Position numbers and translations under genes: made by a program. A stretch of DNA of 64,000 nucleotides, taken from assembly GCF_000706765.1 (NCBI RefSeq), contig NZ_CP006018.1, positions 806,001-870,000 of the forward strand, read 5' to 3'. The DNA comes from Bifidobacterium [indicum] DSM 20214 = LMG 11587 (GTDB lineage: Bacteria > Actinomycetota > Actinomycetes > Actinomycetales > Bifidobacteriaceae). Position 1 is the first letter of the stretch, and the number at the start of each line of letters is the position of its first letter. Shown piece by piece: positions 26,013 to 36,449 of this stretch. The notes under the pieces were generated by a model. The model was not told where the DNA came from, ran no database searches, and saw only the letters and a list, made by a program, of their open reading frames with translations.

Positions 26013-28130
26013 TTACTTCCGCTTCTTCTCGCGGATATGAACCGATATCTGGATTGGCGACCCTTCGAAACCGAACTCCTCACGTAGACAACGCTCCAGG
26101 TAGCGGCGGTATCCGTGCTCCAGGAATCCTGTAGCGAAGATAACGAACCGCGGCGGTCTGGTTGAGGCCTGGGTGGCGAAGAGAATCCTTGGCTGCTTCC
26201 CACCCCTCAAGGGGTGGGGATGGGCGGCCTGAACCTTGCCCAGGAAGGAGTTGAGTTTGCCTGTGGGAATCCGTTGGTCCCATGATTCCAAGGCGGTGCG
26301 CATGGCCCGGGCCAGACGGTTGGTGTGCCAACCTGTCTTTGCCGACAGGTTGACCCGCTCGGCCCAGGTGACACGATCGAACTCGGTCTCCCAGAGTCGC
26401 TCCAATCGCTGACGCCCGAAATCGTCCAGGAGATCCCACTTGTTGAAGACAAGCACAATGGCCCTGCCTGCATCCACGGCCTGGCTCATGACCTTCAGAT
26501 CCTGGTCGGCGATGGGCTGCGAGGTATCGAAAAGGATGAGGGCCAGTTCGGACCGCTCGACGGCCGCCTGGGTGCGCAGGCTGGAGTAGTACTCGGCACC
26601 TGAGATCTTGTGGAGGCGACGCTTGATGCCGGCGGTGTCGATGAAGAGCCAATCCTCACCGTCCACACTGACCACCTCGTCAACGGGGTCCCTGGTGGTG
26701 CCGGCAAGGTCGTGAACCACTGCCCGTTCTTCGTGAGCCAGCTGGTTGAGGAGGGATGACTTGCCAACGTTGGGCCTGCCCACCAGGGCGACCCGACGCA
26801 GTCCCTCAGGCGTAAGGAAGCCTGAAGTCTTGTCGGCCTTCTTCAGCTGGTCAAGGGCGGCATCAAGGAGGTCGCCGACCCCTCTGCCGTGCATGGCTGA
26901 GATGGCATAGGGTTCGCCCAATCCCAGTTTCCAGAATTCGGAGGCTGTATAGTCCGCCATCCTGTCGTCCAGCTTGTTGACGGCCAGAACCACAGGCTTA
27001 CCGGATGCTCGAAGCATCTTAACGATGCGTTCGTCACTGGCCGTCAATCCCACCTGACCATCCACTACCAATATGACGGTATCGGCAAGTCCCACTGCGA
27101 CCTGAGCCTGTGAGGCTATGGCGGATTCGATACCCTCCACATCGGATTCCCACCCACCGGTATCGACCAGTTTGAAGTCGGTCCCGGCCCACTCCGCCTC
27201 GTAGCTGACCCTGTCGCGGGTGACACCCGGGGTGTCCTCCACAACGGCGGCACGACGACCGAGAATCCTGTTGACCAGGGTGGACTTGCCGACGTTGGGC
27301 CGTCCTACGACGGCCAGAACACCGACCGGCCTGGGAGCGGCCTCATCGGACTTCGCGTCGCCTGAGCCAGCCAGGAGGGCACGGTCTTCCTCGCTCAGCT
27401 CATACTCGTCAAGGGCCTGGGCGTACTGGTCGAAGGAATCCTCCTCCATGACACCCGAAACGAGATCAATCAGAGTATCCAATGTCTGCTCAAAGGTCAT
27501 GTCGGAGTTGTCGACCGTGGTAACCCCTGGAGCAGCGTCGGTGAATGAGGTGACCTTGGAATCCTTGGCATCCCTTGCAGCAACATTGTCGGAGCCGGAT
27601 GCGGTCTGCCCCGACCTGCGGGCCTCACGGACCTCCTCGCGGGCCGTAAGGAGTACGCGGACCTGGGCATCGGGCGCCACCACCGTCGTGATGTCACGTC
27701 CCTCGGCCACAATGCCCCGACCTTGGGATATGGACTCTTCCTGTCCCTGTTCGGCGATGATGGCCTGCTGGGCGGCAATCAGTACTCGTCGGACGGATGG
27801 AATGGAGGAAACCGTCGAGACGTGCGACGATACCTGGCTGGAGCGGATATCGCGACCGACATCCTCACCGTCCAGACTGACCTTGGGGTCGTCGGGGTCC
27901 AGCCCCATTTCCAGGTGCCCATCGGTGATGGAGGCTGCCACGGCTTCGGTTATTGCCGCCTGGTCCGGCTTGTCGGTATCAAGGTCCAGTCCCTGCCTGA
28001 TGCACCAGAGGGCACTGGCCCGGTACATGGCTCCTGTGTCCAGATAGGCCAGACCGAAGTGCTTGGCCAGGGCACGGGAAGTGGATGACTTGCCGACACC
28101 GGCAGGCCCGTCGATGGCTACGGTGATCAC
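26013..28130 (-). CDS. cmk-der: bifunctional cytidylate kinase / ribosome-assembly GTPase Der
   Basis: This 705-residue fusion has CMP kinase at about residues 1-225 (P-loop [25 protein letters not shown]) and the double-G-domain GTPase Der from about 270 on. The first G1 is [13 protein letters not shown] with DTPGVTRD; the second is [13 protein letters not shown] with [11 protein letters not shown] and NKWD. A KH-like domain ends in the basic RVREKKRK-like tail IREKKRK. It phosphorylates CMP/dCMP and helps assemble the 50S subunit. The fusion is usual in bifidobacteria. GTG 28130 overlaps the rluB stop by four bases, so the two are coupled. Confidence 0.95.
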   Translation of the reverse strand: MITVAIDGPAGVGKSSTSRALAKHFGLAYLDTGAMYRASALWCIRQGLDLDTDKPDQAAITEAVAASITDGHLEMGLDPDDPKVSLDGEDVGRDIRSSQVSSHVSTVSSIPSVRRVLIAAQQAIIAEQGQEESISQGRGIVAEGRDITTVVAPDAQVRVLLTAREEVREARRSGQTASGSDNVAARDAKDSKVTSFTDAAPGVTTVDNSDMTFEQTLDTLIDLVSGVMEEDSFDQYAQALDEYELSEEDRALLAGSGDAKSDEAAPRPVGVLAVVGRPNVGKSTLVNRILGRRAAVVEDTPGVTRDRVSYEAEWAGTDFKLVDTGGWESDVEGIESAIASQAQVAVGLADTVILVVDGQVGLTASDERIVKMLRASGKPVVLAVNKLDDRMADYTASEFWKLGLGEPYAISAMHGRGVGDLLDAALDQLKKADKTSGFLTPEGLRRVALVGRPNVGKSSLLNQLAHEERAVVHDLAGTTRDPVDEVVSVDGEDWLFIDTAGIKRRLHKISGAEYYSSLRTQAAVERSELALILFDTSQPIADQDLKVMSQAVDAGRAIVLVFNKWDLLDDFGRQRLERLWETEFDRVTWAERVNLSAKTGWHTNRLARAMRTALESWDQRIPTGKLNSFLGKVQAAHPHPLRGGKQPRILFATQASTRPPRFVIFATGFLEHGYRRYLERCLREEFGFEGSPIQISVHIREKKRK

Positions 28131-28900
28131 AGACCCACCTCCTTGTCGAGGGACTTGATTTCGGCCGGCGACAGGACGCGATAGGACCCGGGTCTGACCT
28201 CTCCGAGTTTGATTGGGCCAATCTGGGTGCGCACCAGGCGGATGACGGGGAAACCGATGGCCCCGAAGATGCGCCTGACAATTCGGTTCTTGCCTGAGTG
28301 AAGCACGACCTTGACCATGGTGTGCTCCCTGTTGTGGTCGACGATGGCACAGTGGTCGAGTCGAATCAGACCGTCGTCCAGTTCAACCCCTTGGCTGACC
28401 AGGCGACGGCAGACGTTCCCGCCGATGTGGCCTTTCAGGGTGACCATATAGGTCTTTTGGACCTCATACTTGGGGTGCATGACATGCTGAGCCAGCTCCC
28501 CGTCGTCTGTCATGAGGATCAGCCCTTCGGAATCGTAGTCCAACCGGCCCATGTGGAAGACCCGCTCGTACCTGTCGCCGATGATGTCGCGGAGGGTGAA
28601 GCGGCCCTTGGGGTCGTCCATGGTGGAAAGGACCCTACGAGGCTTGTTCAAGGCCAGGGTGACGTGTTTGTCGTTCAGATGGATACGGGATCCATCAACG
28701 CGGACTTGCTGGTGTTGAGGATCGACCCGGCTGCCCAGTTCGGTGACCAGTTCACCGTCGACTTCGACCCTGCCTTGGGTGATGATCTCCTCGCACTTGC
28801 GGCGGGATCCGAATCCGGCCTGGGCCAGAATCTTCTGGAGGCGAATCCCCTCCTCGTCGTTCTGACGTGCGCGGATGGCTTGTGAATATGGATGTGGCAT
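28127..28900 (-). CDS. rluB: ribosomal large-subunit pseudouridine synthase B
   Basis: From ATG 28900 (GGGAG at a 4-base distance) the protein has 257 residues. An S4 RNA-binding domain ([31 protein letters not shown]) precedes the RsuA-type catalytic domain with the aspartate in [17 protein letters not shown]. It isomerises a uridine near the peptidyl transferase centre of 23S rRNA. The frame stays open upstream to a TTG at 29101, but that part is not protein-like. The gene is coupled to cmk-der. Confidence 0.92.
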   Translation of the reverse strand: MPHPYSQAIRARQNDEEGIRLQKILAQAGFGSRRKCEEIITQGRVEVDGELVTELGSRVDPQHQQVRVDGSRIHLNDKHVTLALNKPRRVLSTMDDPKGRFTLRDIIGDRYERVFHMGRLDYDSEGLILMTDDGELAQHVMHPKYEVQKTYMVTLKGHIGGNVCRRLVSQGVELDDGLIRLDHCAIVDHNREHTMVKVVLHSGKNRIVRRIFGAIGFPVIRLVRTQIGPIKLGEVRPGSYRVLSPAEIKSLDKEVGL

Positions 28901-28948
28901 CGTTCTCCCAACGTGGCCTGTCTGAAAAGACATGTGACTTGCATAGGA

Positions 28949-28966
28949 AAGCCCCGAACGGGGCTG
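28949..28966 (-). other. 5'-leader hairpin of rluB-cmk-der
   Basis: On the minus strand AGCCCCG and CGGGGCT enclose a 2-base loop and are followed by TTCCT, resembling a small attenuator about 50 bases before the rluB start. A second weaker hairpin (CTGG...CCAG) precedes it. It may only shape the leader. Confidence 0.35.
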
Positions 28967-29085
28967 GTGGCCAGACCAGGCAAGAGGACCGGTAAGACCT
29001 CGATATAGTATAACGGATGGTTGTGATGTCTTTCGAGTAGTATTGCTCACGCCATAAGTGACCAGTCTGATAAAAGGTAGGGGAA

Positions 29086-30219
29086 ATGAACGTGGATCCA
29101 ACCGTAGAACCGCTTGCCCAGCAGCTCGGGCAGAACAACACGGCAGAGGAGACCAACGAAGACAAGGGAACCGCCGACAAGACGTCCGGCAAGGTCGGTT
29201 TCCATGCCAGGGACATCAGATGGATCAGGGTTGGAGCGGAGTTTGCCGGCACTCTCCTGATTTGCCTGGCGCTCTACCTGACCTTCACGTTCAGCCAGAT
29301 TCTCCTGGACGTTCCCACGGTGACCCTTCCCGTCATCGGCACCACTGTGATCTACATCGTGGTCACCGCCATGCTGGGGTCAATCTCAGGTGGGCACTTC
29401 AACCCCGCCGTAACCGTGGCTGCCATGTTCACCTCGCAGATTTCGGTGATTGACGGCATTCTTTACATCGTTTCCCAGCTGGTGGGTGCCGTCTGTGCGG
29501 CAGCGGTCCTGATCGGTTTCGTTCCGTCCAACGAGACCTTCCCCGCCAAGACCTGGCTCATGTTTACTGTGAACGGCTTTGGATCAGGCTCCCCCACCGC
29601 AGCCACGCTTGCCCAGCACCACATCTCCTTCGGCACGGGCCTCGCCATCATCGTCGAGCTGGTCGGCGGTTTGCTTGTCGTCGGTACAGCGGTAGCCACG
29701 CTCCGCAAGGACGGGCGGCCGCATAAGAACCATGCCCTCTATACCGGCCTTGCCTACGGTGCCGGCACCCTCATCACCTACCCGATCACCAATGCCGGTC
29801 TGAACCCCGCTCGCTCCACTGGCATCGCCGTCTTTGCCCAGTCCAAGGATATGGCTGTTTCTCCGCTGTCCCAGCTCTGGCTCTTCTGGATCTGCCCGCT
29901 TCTGGCGGCCTCCCTGGTGGCATTGATTGTCATCCTGTCGGGCATCGTCACCGACGGTCTGCGCAACCGCGCTCGGATCGCCAAGGTTTCTGTAGCCGAG
30001 AGCGAGGAAATGGATCCTTCTGACGAGTCGCAGGATAAGGGCAACGATGACACCAGTGTGGCGTCTGACCCGAAGTCCGTTGCAGAGGAAGAAAAGGACG
30101 CATCAGAAGTGACAGCCGCTGGGGCGACGGTACATCTGCACTCCTCCGAGGTGGATTCCTACCTGAATCGTCTGAAAGAGGACCAGCAGGCCAAGACTTC
30201 CTCAGACTCGGAAGACTAA
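29086..30219 (+). CDS. MIP-family aquaporin with long acidic C-terminal tail
   Basis: The 377-residue channel has six transmembrane helices (about residues 50-290) and the two pore loops with GGHFNPAVTVA and NAGLNPARSTGIAVF, the paired NPA motifs of water/glycerol channels. Unlike AqpZ or GlpF (about 230-280 residues) it has a hydrophilic N-terminus of about 40 residues and an acidic tail of about 80 residues rich in E, D and S. The tail may be a regulatory region. GGGGAAATGAA sets the start. It is divergent from rluB. Confidence 0.9.
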   Translation: MNVDPTVEPLAQQLGQNNTAEETNEDKGTADKTSGKVGFHARDIRWIRVGAEFAGTLLICLALYLTFTFSQILLDVPTVTLPVIGTTVIYIVVTAMLGSISGGHFNPAVTVAAMFTSQISVIDGILYIVSQLVGAVCAAAVLIGFVPSNETFPAKTWLMFTVNGFGSGSPTAATLAQHHISFGTGLAIIVELVGGLLVVGTAVATLRKDGRPHKNHALYTGLAYGAGTLITYPITNAGLNPARSTGIAVFAQSKDMAVSPLSQLWLFWICPLLAASLVALIVILSGIVTDGLRNRARIAKVSVAESEEMDPSDESQDKGNDDTSVASDPKSVAEEEKDASEVTAAGATVHLHSSEVDSYLNRLKEDQQAKTSSDSED

Positions 30220-30602
30220 AGCAGGAGCTGGATACTCAGATAGGTCAGAAGGAGCCCGACTCCCAGGCAGATGCCGATGAAGGAGTCGAAAGCGACCGAC
30301 CTGACCTTCCAGGGGCTTTTCTTCCTGAGTATCAGGCGGAGTACTCCTGATACGATGGCCGCGACGGACACAATGACCGTCGCGGCCATCGTATTTCCGG
30401 ATATGGCTACCAGTGCCGATGCGATGACAACAAGGAAGATGACCCCCTCGAAGATGGGATGTCCCTCTTGCGACTCAGAGACGAAGGGATGCCCATGAGG
30501 CCCCCGGTTCGGCGTTCTCTCAGCTTTATTCGTCTGCTCGTGACCTTGTTGGGAAGAGGTCAACGCCCCCGGGTCTGCATGCTGTGCCGCCGATTTCATC
30601 AT
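30216..30602 (-). CDS. DUF3017 membrane protein
   Basis: The 128-residue protein has a polar N-terminal half and three short transmembrane helices (GVIFLVVIASALVAISG, ATVIVSVAAIVSGVLRLIL, FDSFIGICLGVGLLLTYLSI), matching DUF3017, a short actinobacterial membrane family of unknown role. ATG 30602 has GGAAGG upstream; ATG 30599 is equally possible. Its stop overlaps the last bases of the convergent aquaporin gene. It contains a long perfect inverted repeat (30351-30393). Confidence 0.75.
   Translation of the reverse strand: MMKSAAQHADPGALTSSQQGHEQTNKAERTPNRGPHGHPFVSESQEGHPIFEGVIFLVVIASALVAISGNTMAATVIVSVAAIVSGVLRLILRKKSPWKVRSVAFDSFIGICLGVGLLLTYLSIQLLL
30351..30393. repeat. 17-bp perfect inverted repeat inside DUF3017 gene
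   Basis: TACGATGGCCGCGACGG (30351-30367) and CCGTCGCGGCCATCGTA (30377-30393) are exact inverted arms around a 9-base loop. They encode the symmetrical peptide TMAATVIVSVAAIV on the minus strand. The hairpin would be very stable in either transcript. Confidence 0.9.
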
Positions 30603-30810
30603 TGGCCTTCCTGTAATGTCGCTCTTTCTTCTCCGCAGTCTATCAACCTGTGCCAACAGGGTACCCCTCCCCTATCCGGCATGTTTAGGAAGAGCGGAAC
30701 AAGGGGAGGTCCAGCTCAGATTAACCTGGTCGCCAGAGCATATTGAAGAATGGCCCTTGGTGGATCCAGGGTTCTTCATACCTAGGTGATTCGGACCGAA
30801 CGAATCAACA

Positions 30811-30849
30811 AAAGGTGCCAGCGCCCCGCGAGGGACGTTGGCACCTTTC
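30811..30849 (-). terminator. terminator of aldehyde dehydrogenase gene
   Basis: On the minus strand AAAGGTGCCAACG and CGCTGGCACCTTT form a stem that ends in TTTTGTTG, 26 bases after the stop. Confidence 0.8.
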
Positions 30850-30874
30850 AGATATCGCTGGATCAGCAGTTCAA

Positions 30875-32248
30875 TCAGTGGTCGTGGTCAAAAATGAGAT
30901 GCTCGTTGGCGAAGGTGTCAAAGCCCAGACTGTAGAGCTCTCTTCCATAGCCGGAGTTCTTGATCCCGCCAAAGGGCAGTTCCGGCATGGTCACCCAGCC
31001 GCCGTTGATGAAGGTCATCCCGGTCTCGATCCGACGGGCCAGCTCATCGGCGTGCTCGATGTCCTGTGAGAAGACCGTTCCGCCCAGGCCGTAGCTGGAG
31101 TCGTTGGCCAGTTCGATGGCCTCGTCTTCGGAATTGACCTTGTAGATGGTCGCCACAGGTCCGAACATCTCCTGGTCGTATGCCGGATTGTCCTTGGTGA
31201 TGTCCGTAAGGATGGTAGGCATCAGGAAAGCCCCGGGGGAATCGACAGGTTTGTTTCCGTACGCGACCTTGGCGCCGGCTGCGACGGCCTGATTCAGCTG
31301 CTTCTGGAGGCCATCGCGAGCATGGGTCGTGCACATGGGGGCCATGGTGGTCTCAGGGTTGCTTGGATCACCCATCACCAGTTTGGAGAAGGACTCCACC
31401 ATCATGGAGACAAAATCGTCGTACTTGTCGGCCATGACGATGAAGCGTTTTGATGCGCAGCATACCTGGCCTGCATTCATCAATCTGGCACCCGGTGCCA
31501 CCTTCCTGAGGAGGTTCCAATCGGCATCGTCCAAAATAATGAAAGCGTCATTGCCGCCCAGCTCCATGGAGGACTTCTTCAGGTGCATCCCGGCCGACTT
31601 GGCCACGGAGGCCCCGCCACGCTCCGAACCAGTCAGTGCCACACCAGCCACCCGCTTGTCCGCGATGGCCTTGTCGACTTGATCGTAGTTGATGAAGAGG
31701 TTGGTCAGGCTGCCTTCGGGTGCGCCGGCGCGCAGAACCGCATCCTCAAAGGCAATTGCCGAGGCGGGCACATTGGAGGCGTGCTTGAGAATCATCGGGT
31801 TGCCCAGGATGAAGTTGGGGGCGAAGACCCGCATGATCTGATAGTAGGGGAAGTTCCAAGGTTCGACCATGACCAGTACGCCGGTGGCCTGTTTGACGTA
31901 ATAGGCCTTGCCTGCGGGATTGTCCAGAGGAGTCGGTTTGAGCAGGTCCTCGGCCTTGTCGGCGAAGTACTGGGCGATGTTTGCGCAGAGTTCGACTTCT
32001 GCCCGTGCTTCGGTAATCAGCTTCCCCATGTCCTTGGTCAGATTTGCGGCAAGGGCGTCCTTTTCCTGACGGAAGATATCCGCTACCCGACGGAGCTGAC
32101 CGGCACGTTCCGAGGCACCGTCCTCTTTCCTCCAGCGCTTGTAGAGGGCGTGTCCGGTCGCCAGGGCATCCTCGAGGTCCTCATCAGTGGCATCGGGGTA
32201 GGTCTTGATGAGCTCATTCGTATACGGGTTTACGGTCTGATATGTCAC
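30875..32248 (-). CDS. NAD(P)-dependent succinate-semialdehyde dehydrogenase-like aldehyde dehydrogenase
   Basis: The 457-residue protein has the aldehyde dehydrogenase fold: EPWNFPYYQIMR, the glycine loop LTGSERGGASVA, the general base in SMELGGND, and the catalytic cysteine in NAGQVCCASKRF. Family members with this shape oxidise succinate semialdehyde to succinate, or related aldehydes. A CC pair in place of the usual QxCxA cysteine is seen. The gene is monocistronic with its own terminator and AAGGAG at the start. The substrate is inferred. Confidence 0.85.
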   Translation of the reverse strand: MTYQTVNPYTNELIKTYPDATDEDLEDALATGHALYKRWRKEDGASERAGQLRRVADIFRQEKDALAANLTKDMGKLITEARAEVELCANIAQYFADKAEDLLKPTPLDNPAGKAYYVKQATGVLVMVEPWNFPYYQIMRVFAPNFILGNPMILKHASNVPASAIAFEDAVLRAGAPEGSLTNLFINYDQVDKAIADKRVAGVALTGSERGGASVAKSAGMHLKKSSMELGGNDAFIILDDADWNLLRKVAPGARLMNAGQVCCASKRFIVMADKYDDFVSMMVESFSKLVMGDPSNPETTMAPMCTTHARDGLQKQLNQAVAAGAKVAYGNKPVDSPGAFLMPTILTDITKDNPAYDQEMFGPVATIYKVNSEDEAIELANDSSYGLGGTVFSQDIEHADELARRIETGMTFINGGWVTMPELPFGGIKNSGYGRELYSLGFDTFANEHLIFDHDH

Positions 32249-32394
32249 CTTGGTCTCCTTTGAGTCATAGGCATCCAGCAGCTTCCTCGCTGACAGTCCA
32301 CTTATCCTATCACCGTAGCCTCATCGGGAGGGTGTATGTCGGGGTATAACAAACGGGAGGAAGGGACGCCTGCCCTCCCCCGCTTTGATGCGCT

Positions 32395-33996
32395 TCAGTG
32401 GAAGAAGTGTCTGGTTCCGGTAAGGTACATGGTCATGCCGGCTTTTTTGGCAGCCTCGATGACCTCTTCGTCCCTGATGGATCCACCCGGGTGGACGGCA
32501 GCCACCACTCCGGCCTCGGCCAGGTATTCCAGACCGTCGGCGAAGGGGAAGAATGCGTCGGAAGCCGCAACGGAGCCCTTGGCACGGTTAAGGCCCTCGG
32601 CCAGGGTGTTGGCCCTCTCTACAGCCAGATGACTGGAATCGACTCGGTTGACCTGGCCCATACCGATGCCCACGGTTGCACCATCATGGGCCAGAAGGAT
32701 GGCATTGGACTTGACTGAGCGAATGGCACGCCAGGCGAACATCAGATCGCTCATGGTCCGGTCGTCGGGTTCCGGGCCGGAAACCAACCTCCAACTGTCC
32801 GGGTTGTCACCTGGTGCGTCAATCAGATCTTCGGACTGAACCAGGACCCCTCCGTCGATTGGACGCAGGAATGGCAGATGCCGGGGCGGACGCTCTACCT
32901 TGAGGATACGCAGGTTCTTCTTGGTTTTGAGAAGGTCAAGAGCCTCATCCTCGTAATCCGGGGCCACGATGACCTCGGTGAAGATTGGTTTGACTTGCTT
33001 GGCCATGGCAAGGGTGACTGGGCGATTGGCGGCGATGACTCCGCCATAGGCGCTCATGGGGTCGCAGGCATGGGCTTTGAGGTGGGCTTGAGCGATAGTC
33101 TCGCCGATGGCCAGACCGCAGGGATTGGAGTGCTTTACCACGGCCACGGCTGGGCGGTCGGCGAAATCCCAGACCGTACGCCAAGCCGAATCCGCATCCA
33201 CGTAGTTGTTATAACTCATGGCCTTGGCTCCACCCAGTTGGTTTGCGGAGGCAAATCCTGTTCGATCCAGCGGATCAAGGTATAAGGCGGCATGTTGATG
33301 GGGATTCTCTCCGTACCGGAGCTCATGTGAGAGATTCCAGGTCCTGGTCAGATTACCGGATGCAACGGTCTGGTTTGAACCGTCTTCTGTAGTACAGGAC
33401 CAGTGTTCCGCGGTCCACTCAGCGATTGCGGCGTCGTAGGCTGCCGTCATGGCGAAGGCCTTTGCAGCGAGTGCCTGGCGTTCTGCAAGGTCAAAACCCG
33501 TACCGGAACTCACACGCTCCGCGGCCAAGGAGTAATCCGCTGAGTCGGTGACGATGGCAACACTGGCATTGTTCTTGGCCGCCGCGCGGACCATGGCAGG
33601 GCCGCCGATGTCGATCTTCTCCAGGCAGGCGGCTGGGTCTGCACCGGAAAGAACGGTTTGAGCGAATGGATAAAGGTTGACCACCACCAGGTCAAAAGGC
33701 TGAATCTCCAAATCTTTGAGTTGGCGGGCGTGATCCGGGTTGGTCATATCAGCCAGGATGCCTGCGTGGATGTGTGGGTCAAGGGTTTTCACACGTCCAC
33801 CGAGGCTCTCCGGGAATCCTGTCACCTTTTCGACGGGAGTGACCTGAACTCCCATCGATTCCAGTGTTGTTGCCGTGCTGCCTGTGGAAACGACCTGGGT
33901 GCCGGCTTGGACAAAAGCCCTTGCCAGCTCCTCCAATCCTTCTTTTTCATAGACCGATACCAATGCCCTGGCGATTCTTCTGGTGGTGTCAGCCAT
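32395..33996 (-). CDS. purH: bifunctional AICAR formyltransferase / IMP cyclohydrolase
   Basis: This 533-residue enzyme does the last two steps of IMP synthesis. The cyclohydrolase (MGS-like) domain covers residues 1-200 ([30 protein letters not shown]). The AICAR transformylase domain follows with [20 protein letters not shown] and the C-terminal [12 protein letters not shown]. The ribosome-binding site is GGAGAG. It is the last gene of the run starting at apt/sucC, 21 bases after DUF6350. A GC-rich hairpin at 32340-32380 may end the transcript. Confidence 0.96.
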   Translation of the reverse strand: MADTTRRIARALVSVYEKEGLEELARAFVQAGTQVVSTGSTATTLESMGVQVTPVEKVTGFPESLGGRVKTLDPHIHAGILADMTNPDHARQLKDLEIQPFDLVVVNLYPFAQTVLSGADPAACLEKIDIGGPAMVRAAAKNNASVAIVTDSADYSLAAERVSSGTGFDLAERQALAAKAFAMTAAYDAAIAEWTAEHWSCTTEDGSNQTVASGNLTRTWNLSHELRYGENPHQHAALYLDPLDRTGFASANQLGGAKAMSYNNYVDADSAWRTVWDFADRPAVAVVKHSNPCGLAIGETIAQAHLKAHACDPMSAYGGVIAANRPVTLAMAKQVKPIFTEVIVAPDYEDEALDLLKTKKNLRILKVERPPRHLPFLRPIDGGVLVQSEDLIDAPGDNPDSWRLVSGPEPDDRTMSDLMFAWRAIRSVKSNAILLAHDGATVGIGMGQVNRVDSSHLAVERANTLAEGLNRAKGSVAASDAFFPFADGLEYLAEAGVVAAVHPGGSIRDEEVIEAAKKAGMTMYLTGTRHFFH

Positions 33997-34017
33997 GGCT
34001 CTCCTTCAATGGGTTGG

Positions 34018-35523
34018 TTATTGGCTTTTCTGACTACTGGACCTTGCGCTTCGGGTACTGCTCGCGGTTCGAGGGTGATTGGGCTTTTTCCCGGTGGAAG
34101 TGACGCGACGGGAAGCGTTGCCGGATCCTTCCCGGTGATCGGATTGCCCTTCGTTCGTTTTCCTTTTGCTGTTTTGACTGCGATTTTCCGGGAGGTCCTC
34201 TGACGAGGCATCAGTTGCCGGTTCATTGTCCTCGTCCTGTTCTTCGGTATCGCCATCCCAAGTCGCCATACCGTTGACCAAGGCGCCATTCATCTGGATG
34301 TGCGATTGGACCTGCTTCCAAAGCACCAGCAGTGATCCGGTCAGGATGGCAAGAACCCAGCTGGTCATAAGACCCATGCCCAGGGAGGTTGCGATCATTT
34401 TCCCGGAAGCGGGTATCGAGACGCCAACTGAAGCGAGGCGCTCCGTGCCGAGTGATCCATTGGAGAACAGAAAGACCAGGCAGGAGATGATCAGACAGGT
34501 CATCCAGGCCAGGATCATAGACAGTGTGGACTGGAGGAAATGCCTGATAACGGTCCAGGACAGGACGCCGTGTTTGCGAACTGCCGTGAAGAGTCGATGG
34601 TTCCGTGAGCCCAGGATCAACAGGAGACCCAGAACAAGCCCGGCCAATAGTGGGATGTTGAGGAGGAGTGTCCTTACACCCTGGTCGGCAACGGGGTCGG
34701 GGAAGAGACCAAAGAGCGGTACGGAAGGAAGGCTCTTGGCATGCCCTGACCAAAGAGTGAAGGAGGCCAGTTCTCCTATGGAGAACCCGTCACCCATAAG
34801 CCAGGAATAAGCCCAGATCACCAGGGTCGGCAACCAGGCCAGTGAGGCGATGGAGGTGACGACGGAAGATGCTGGTCCCATCCGAGCCAGGTTGAAGAGC
34901 TTGGCAACGGCGCCATGGTATAAGACAACCCAACAGATTAAGGCGATCAGTCCAGCCGCGAGGAATATACCTACCAGTGCGGCACCCCACGATAGACCCA
35001 AGCGAACTGAACGACGCAACCAAGTGGGGATTCTCTCCTGAACAGCGCTCTCCCACCAGGTATGAAACTCCTTGGATGTCACCACGGCCAGGGTGTAGCC
35101 GGATAGGAAGACCAGTGCGGCCTTGAATATGATGACTGGCGTGGTGTCCACCTGAATCGTCTGCGTGCCCTGGAGGATGACCAGGTTCAGGATCATCCAT
35201 GTCAGAGTACCCAGACAGCAGCCGCCCACAGATAAGCCGCGCCAGGAGACCAGGGCTTTGATCAGCCACAGCAGACCGATGGTCAGCAGAAGGGGCATGA
35301 TGGTCAACGTCAAGGATCCTGCGGTGAAGCCCGCTCCCTGGGTGAGTAGAATCAGCGTCTCGGTAAGAGGGACCGTGGCAATCGACAGGGAAGGACCGCC
35401 CTCCTCTATCGAGATGATGAGCAGCATCAGGGCCATGCACGCCCCTAGGGTCACAGCGTAGATGGACATGGCGAGGAGGGCCTCCAAGGCTCCCTTACCC
35501 CAGGTCCTGAGACGTGCGATCAT
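34018..35523 (-). CDS. DUF6350 family polytopic membrane protein (PerM-like)
   Basis: The 501-residue protein has about ten transmembrane helices, starting [23 protein letters not shown], and a polar C-terminal tail of about 80 residues rich in E, D, S and K. Its place between sucD and purH is that of the actinobacterial DUF6350 family, which includes mycobacterial PerM, a protein that supports cell division. Its start overlaps the sucD stop by four bases. Function is inferred from family and position. Confidence 0.8.
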   Translation of the reverse strand: MIARLRTWGKGALEALLAMSIYAVTLGACMALMLLIISIEEGGPSLSIATVPLTETLILLTQGAGFTAGSLTLTIMPLLLTIGLLWLIKALVSWRGLSVGGCCLGTLTWMILNLVILQGTQTIQVDTTPVIIFKAALVFLSGYTLAVVTSKEFHTWWESAVQERIPTWLRRSVRLGLSWGAALVGIFLAAGLIALICWVVLYHGAVAKLFNLARMGPASSVVTSIASLAWLPTLVIWAYSWLMGDGFSIGELASFTLWSGHAKSLPSVPLFGLFPDPVADQGVRTLLLNIPLLAGLVLGLLLILGSRNHRLFTAVRKHGVLSWTVIRHFLQSTLSMILAWMTCLIISCLVFLFSNGSLGTERLASVGVSIPASGKMIATSLGMGLMTSWVLAILTGSLLVLWKQVQSHIQMNGALVNGMATWDGDTEEQDEDNEPATDASSEDLPENRSQNSKRKTNEGQSDHREGSGNASRRVTSTGKKPNHPRTASSTRSARSSSQKSQ

Positions 35524-36449
35524 ATGATGCCATGCTCTGAGAGTACGGTTCTGGTCAATTCGGCGGTCTGGCCGGGTGTAGTGCCGACCTTTATGCCGAC
35601 GGACTCCAGTGCCTCTTGCTTGTCTGCGGCAGTTCCCTTGCCGCCGGATATGATTGCTCCGGCATGACCCATTTGCTTACCTTCCGGGGCAGTGAATCCG
35701 GCGATATAGGCAACAATCGGTTTGGTCATATGGGTGGAGGCCCAACGGGCGGCATCCTGCTCGGCCGTGCCCCCGATTTCGCCAATAAGAACGCAGGCCT
35801 TGGTCTCCTCGTCCCTGTTGAAGGCCTGGAGTGCTTCAAGGATCGTCGTGCCCACGATGGGGTCGCCGCCTATGCCCAGGCAGGCGGTGAATCCGATGGA
35901 GGCCAGCTCCCCCATCAGCTGATAAGTCAGAGTGCCGGACTTGGAGACCAGACCGATTGGCCCGCGTCCCACAATCCCGTCGGGGATGATGCCCAGATTG
36001 GTGCCTTTTGCATCTGGCTGCGACGGCAGGGTCATCAACCCAGGGCAGTTGGGGCCTACGATGCGGCAGCCTTTGTCGTGGGCCAGAGCCACACAGTATG
36101 CCGTATCCGCTACGGGGATACCTTCTGTAATGACGACAATCAGGGGGATACCCGCGAGGATGGCCTCAACCATGGCATCCTTGGCGAACCTGGGCGGCAC
36201 GAAGATGACCGAGGCAGCGGCATGTGTGGCAGCGACGGCTTGGGCACAGTTGGCGAAGACCGGGACCTGTATGACGGTGGTACCGTCAGTCGCGGCGAAG
36301 TCGACGTTGGTTCCGGCCTTGCGGGGGTTGACCCCTCCAACAATCCTGGTCCCTGCCTGAATCATCCTGGCGGTGTGGACCATGCCTTGGTGCCCGGTCA
36401 TTCCCTGGACGATCACCGGCGCTCCGTCCTCAATGAACAGGGCCATCAC
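35520..36449 (-). CDS. sucD: succinyl-CoA synthetase (ADP-forming) alpha subunit
   Basis: The 309-residue subunit has the CoA-binding Rossmann domain ([26 protein letters not shown]), NCPGLMT, and the phosphohistidine loop in [16 protein letters not shown]. With SucC it interconverts succinyl-CoA and succinate with substrate-level phosphorylation. It overlaps sucC and DUF6350 by four bases each. A sucCD pair is not general in bifidobacteria, so its retention says something about central metabolism. Confidence 0.96.
   Translation of the reverse strand: MMALFIEDGAPVIVQGMTGHQGMVHTARMIQAGTRIVGGVNPRKAGTNVDFAATDGTTVIQVPVFANCAQAVAATHAAASVIFVPPRFAKDAMVEAILAGIPLIVVITEGIPVADTAYCVALAHDKGCRIVGPNCPGLMTLPSQPDAKGTNLGIIPDGIVGRGPIGLVSKSGTLTYQLMGELASIGFTACLGIGGDPIVGTTILEALQAFNRDEETKACVLIGEIGGTAEQDAARWASTHMTKPIVAYIAGFTAPEGKQMGHAGAIISGGKGTAADKQEALESVGIKVGTTPGQTAELTRTVLSEHGII

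Noticed and set aside
27220-28047. 275-codon plus-strand frame opposite cmk-der
   Set aside because: Serine- and arginine-rich antisense composition; cmk-der is certain.
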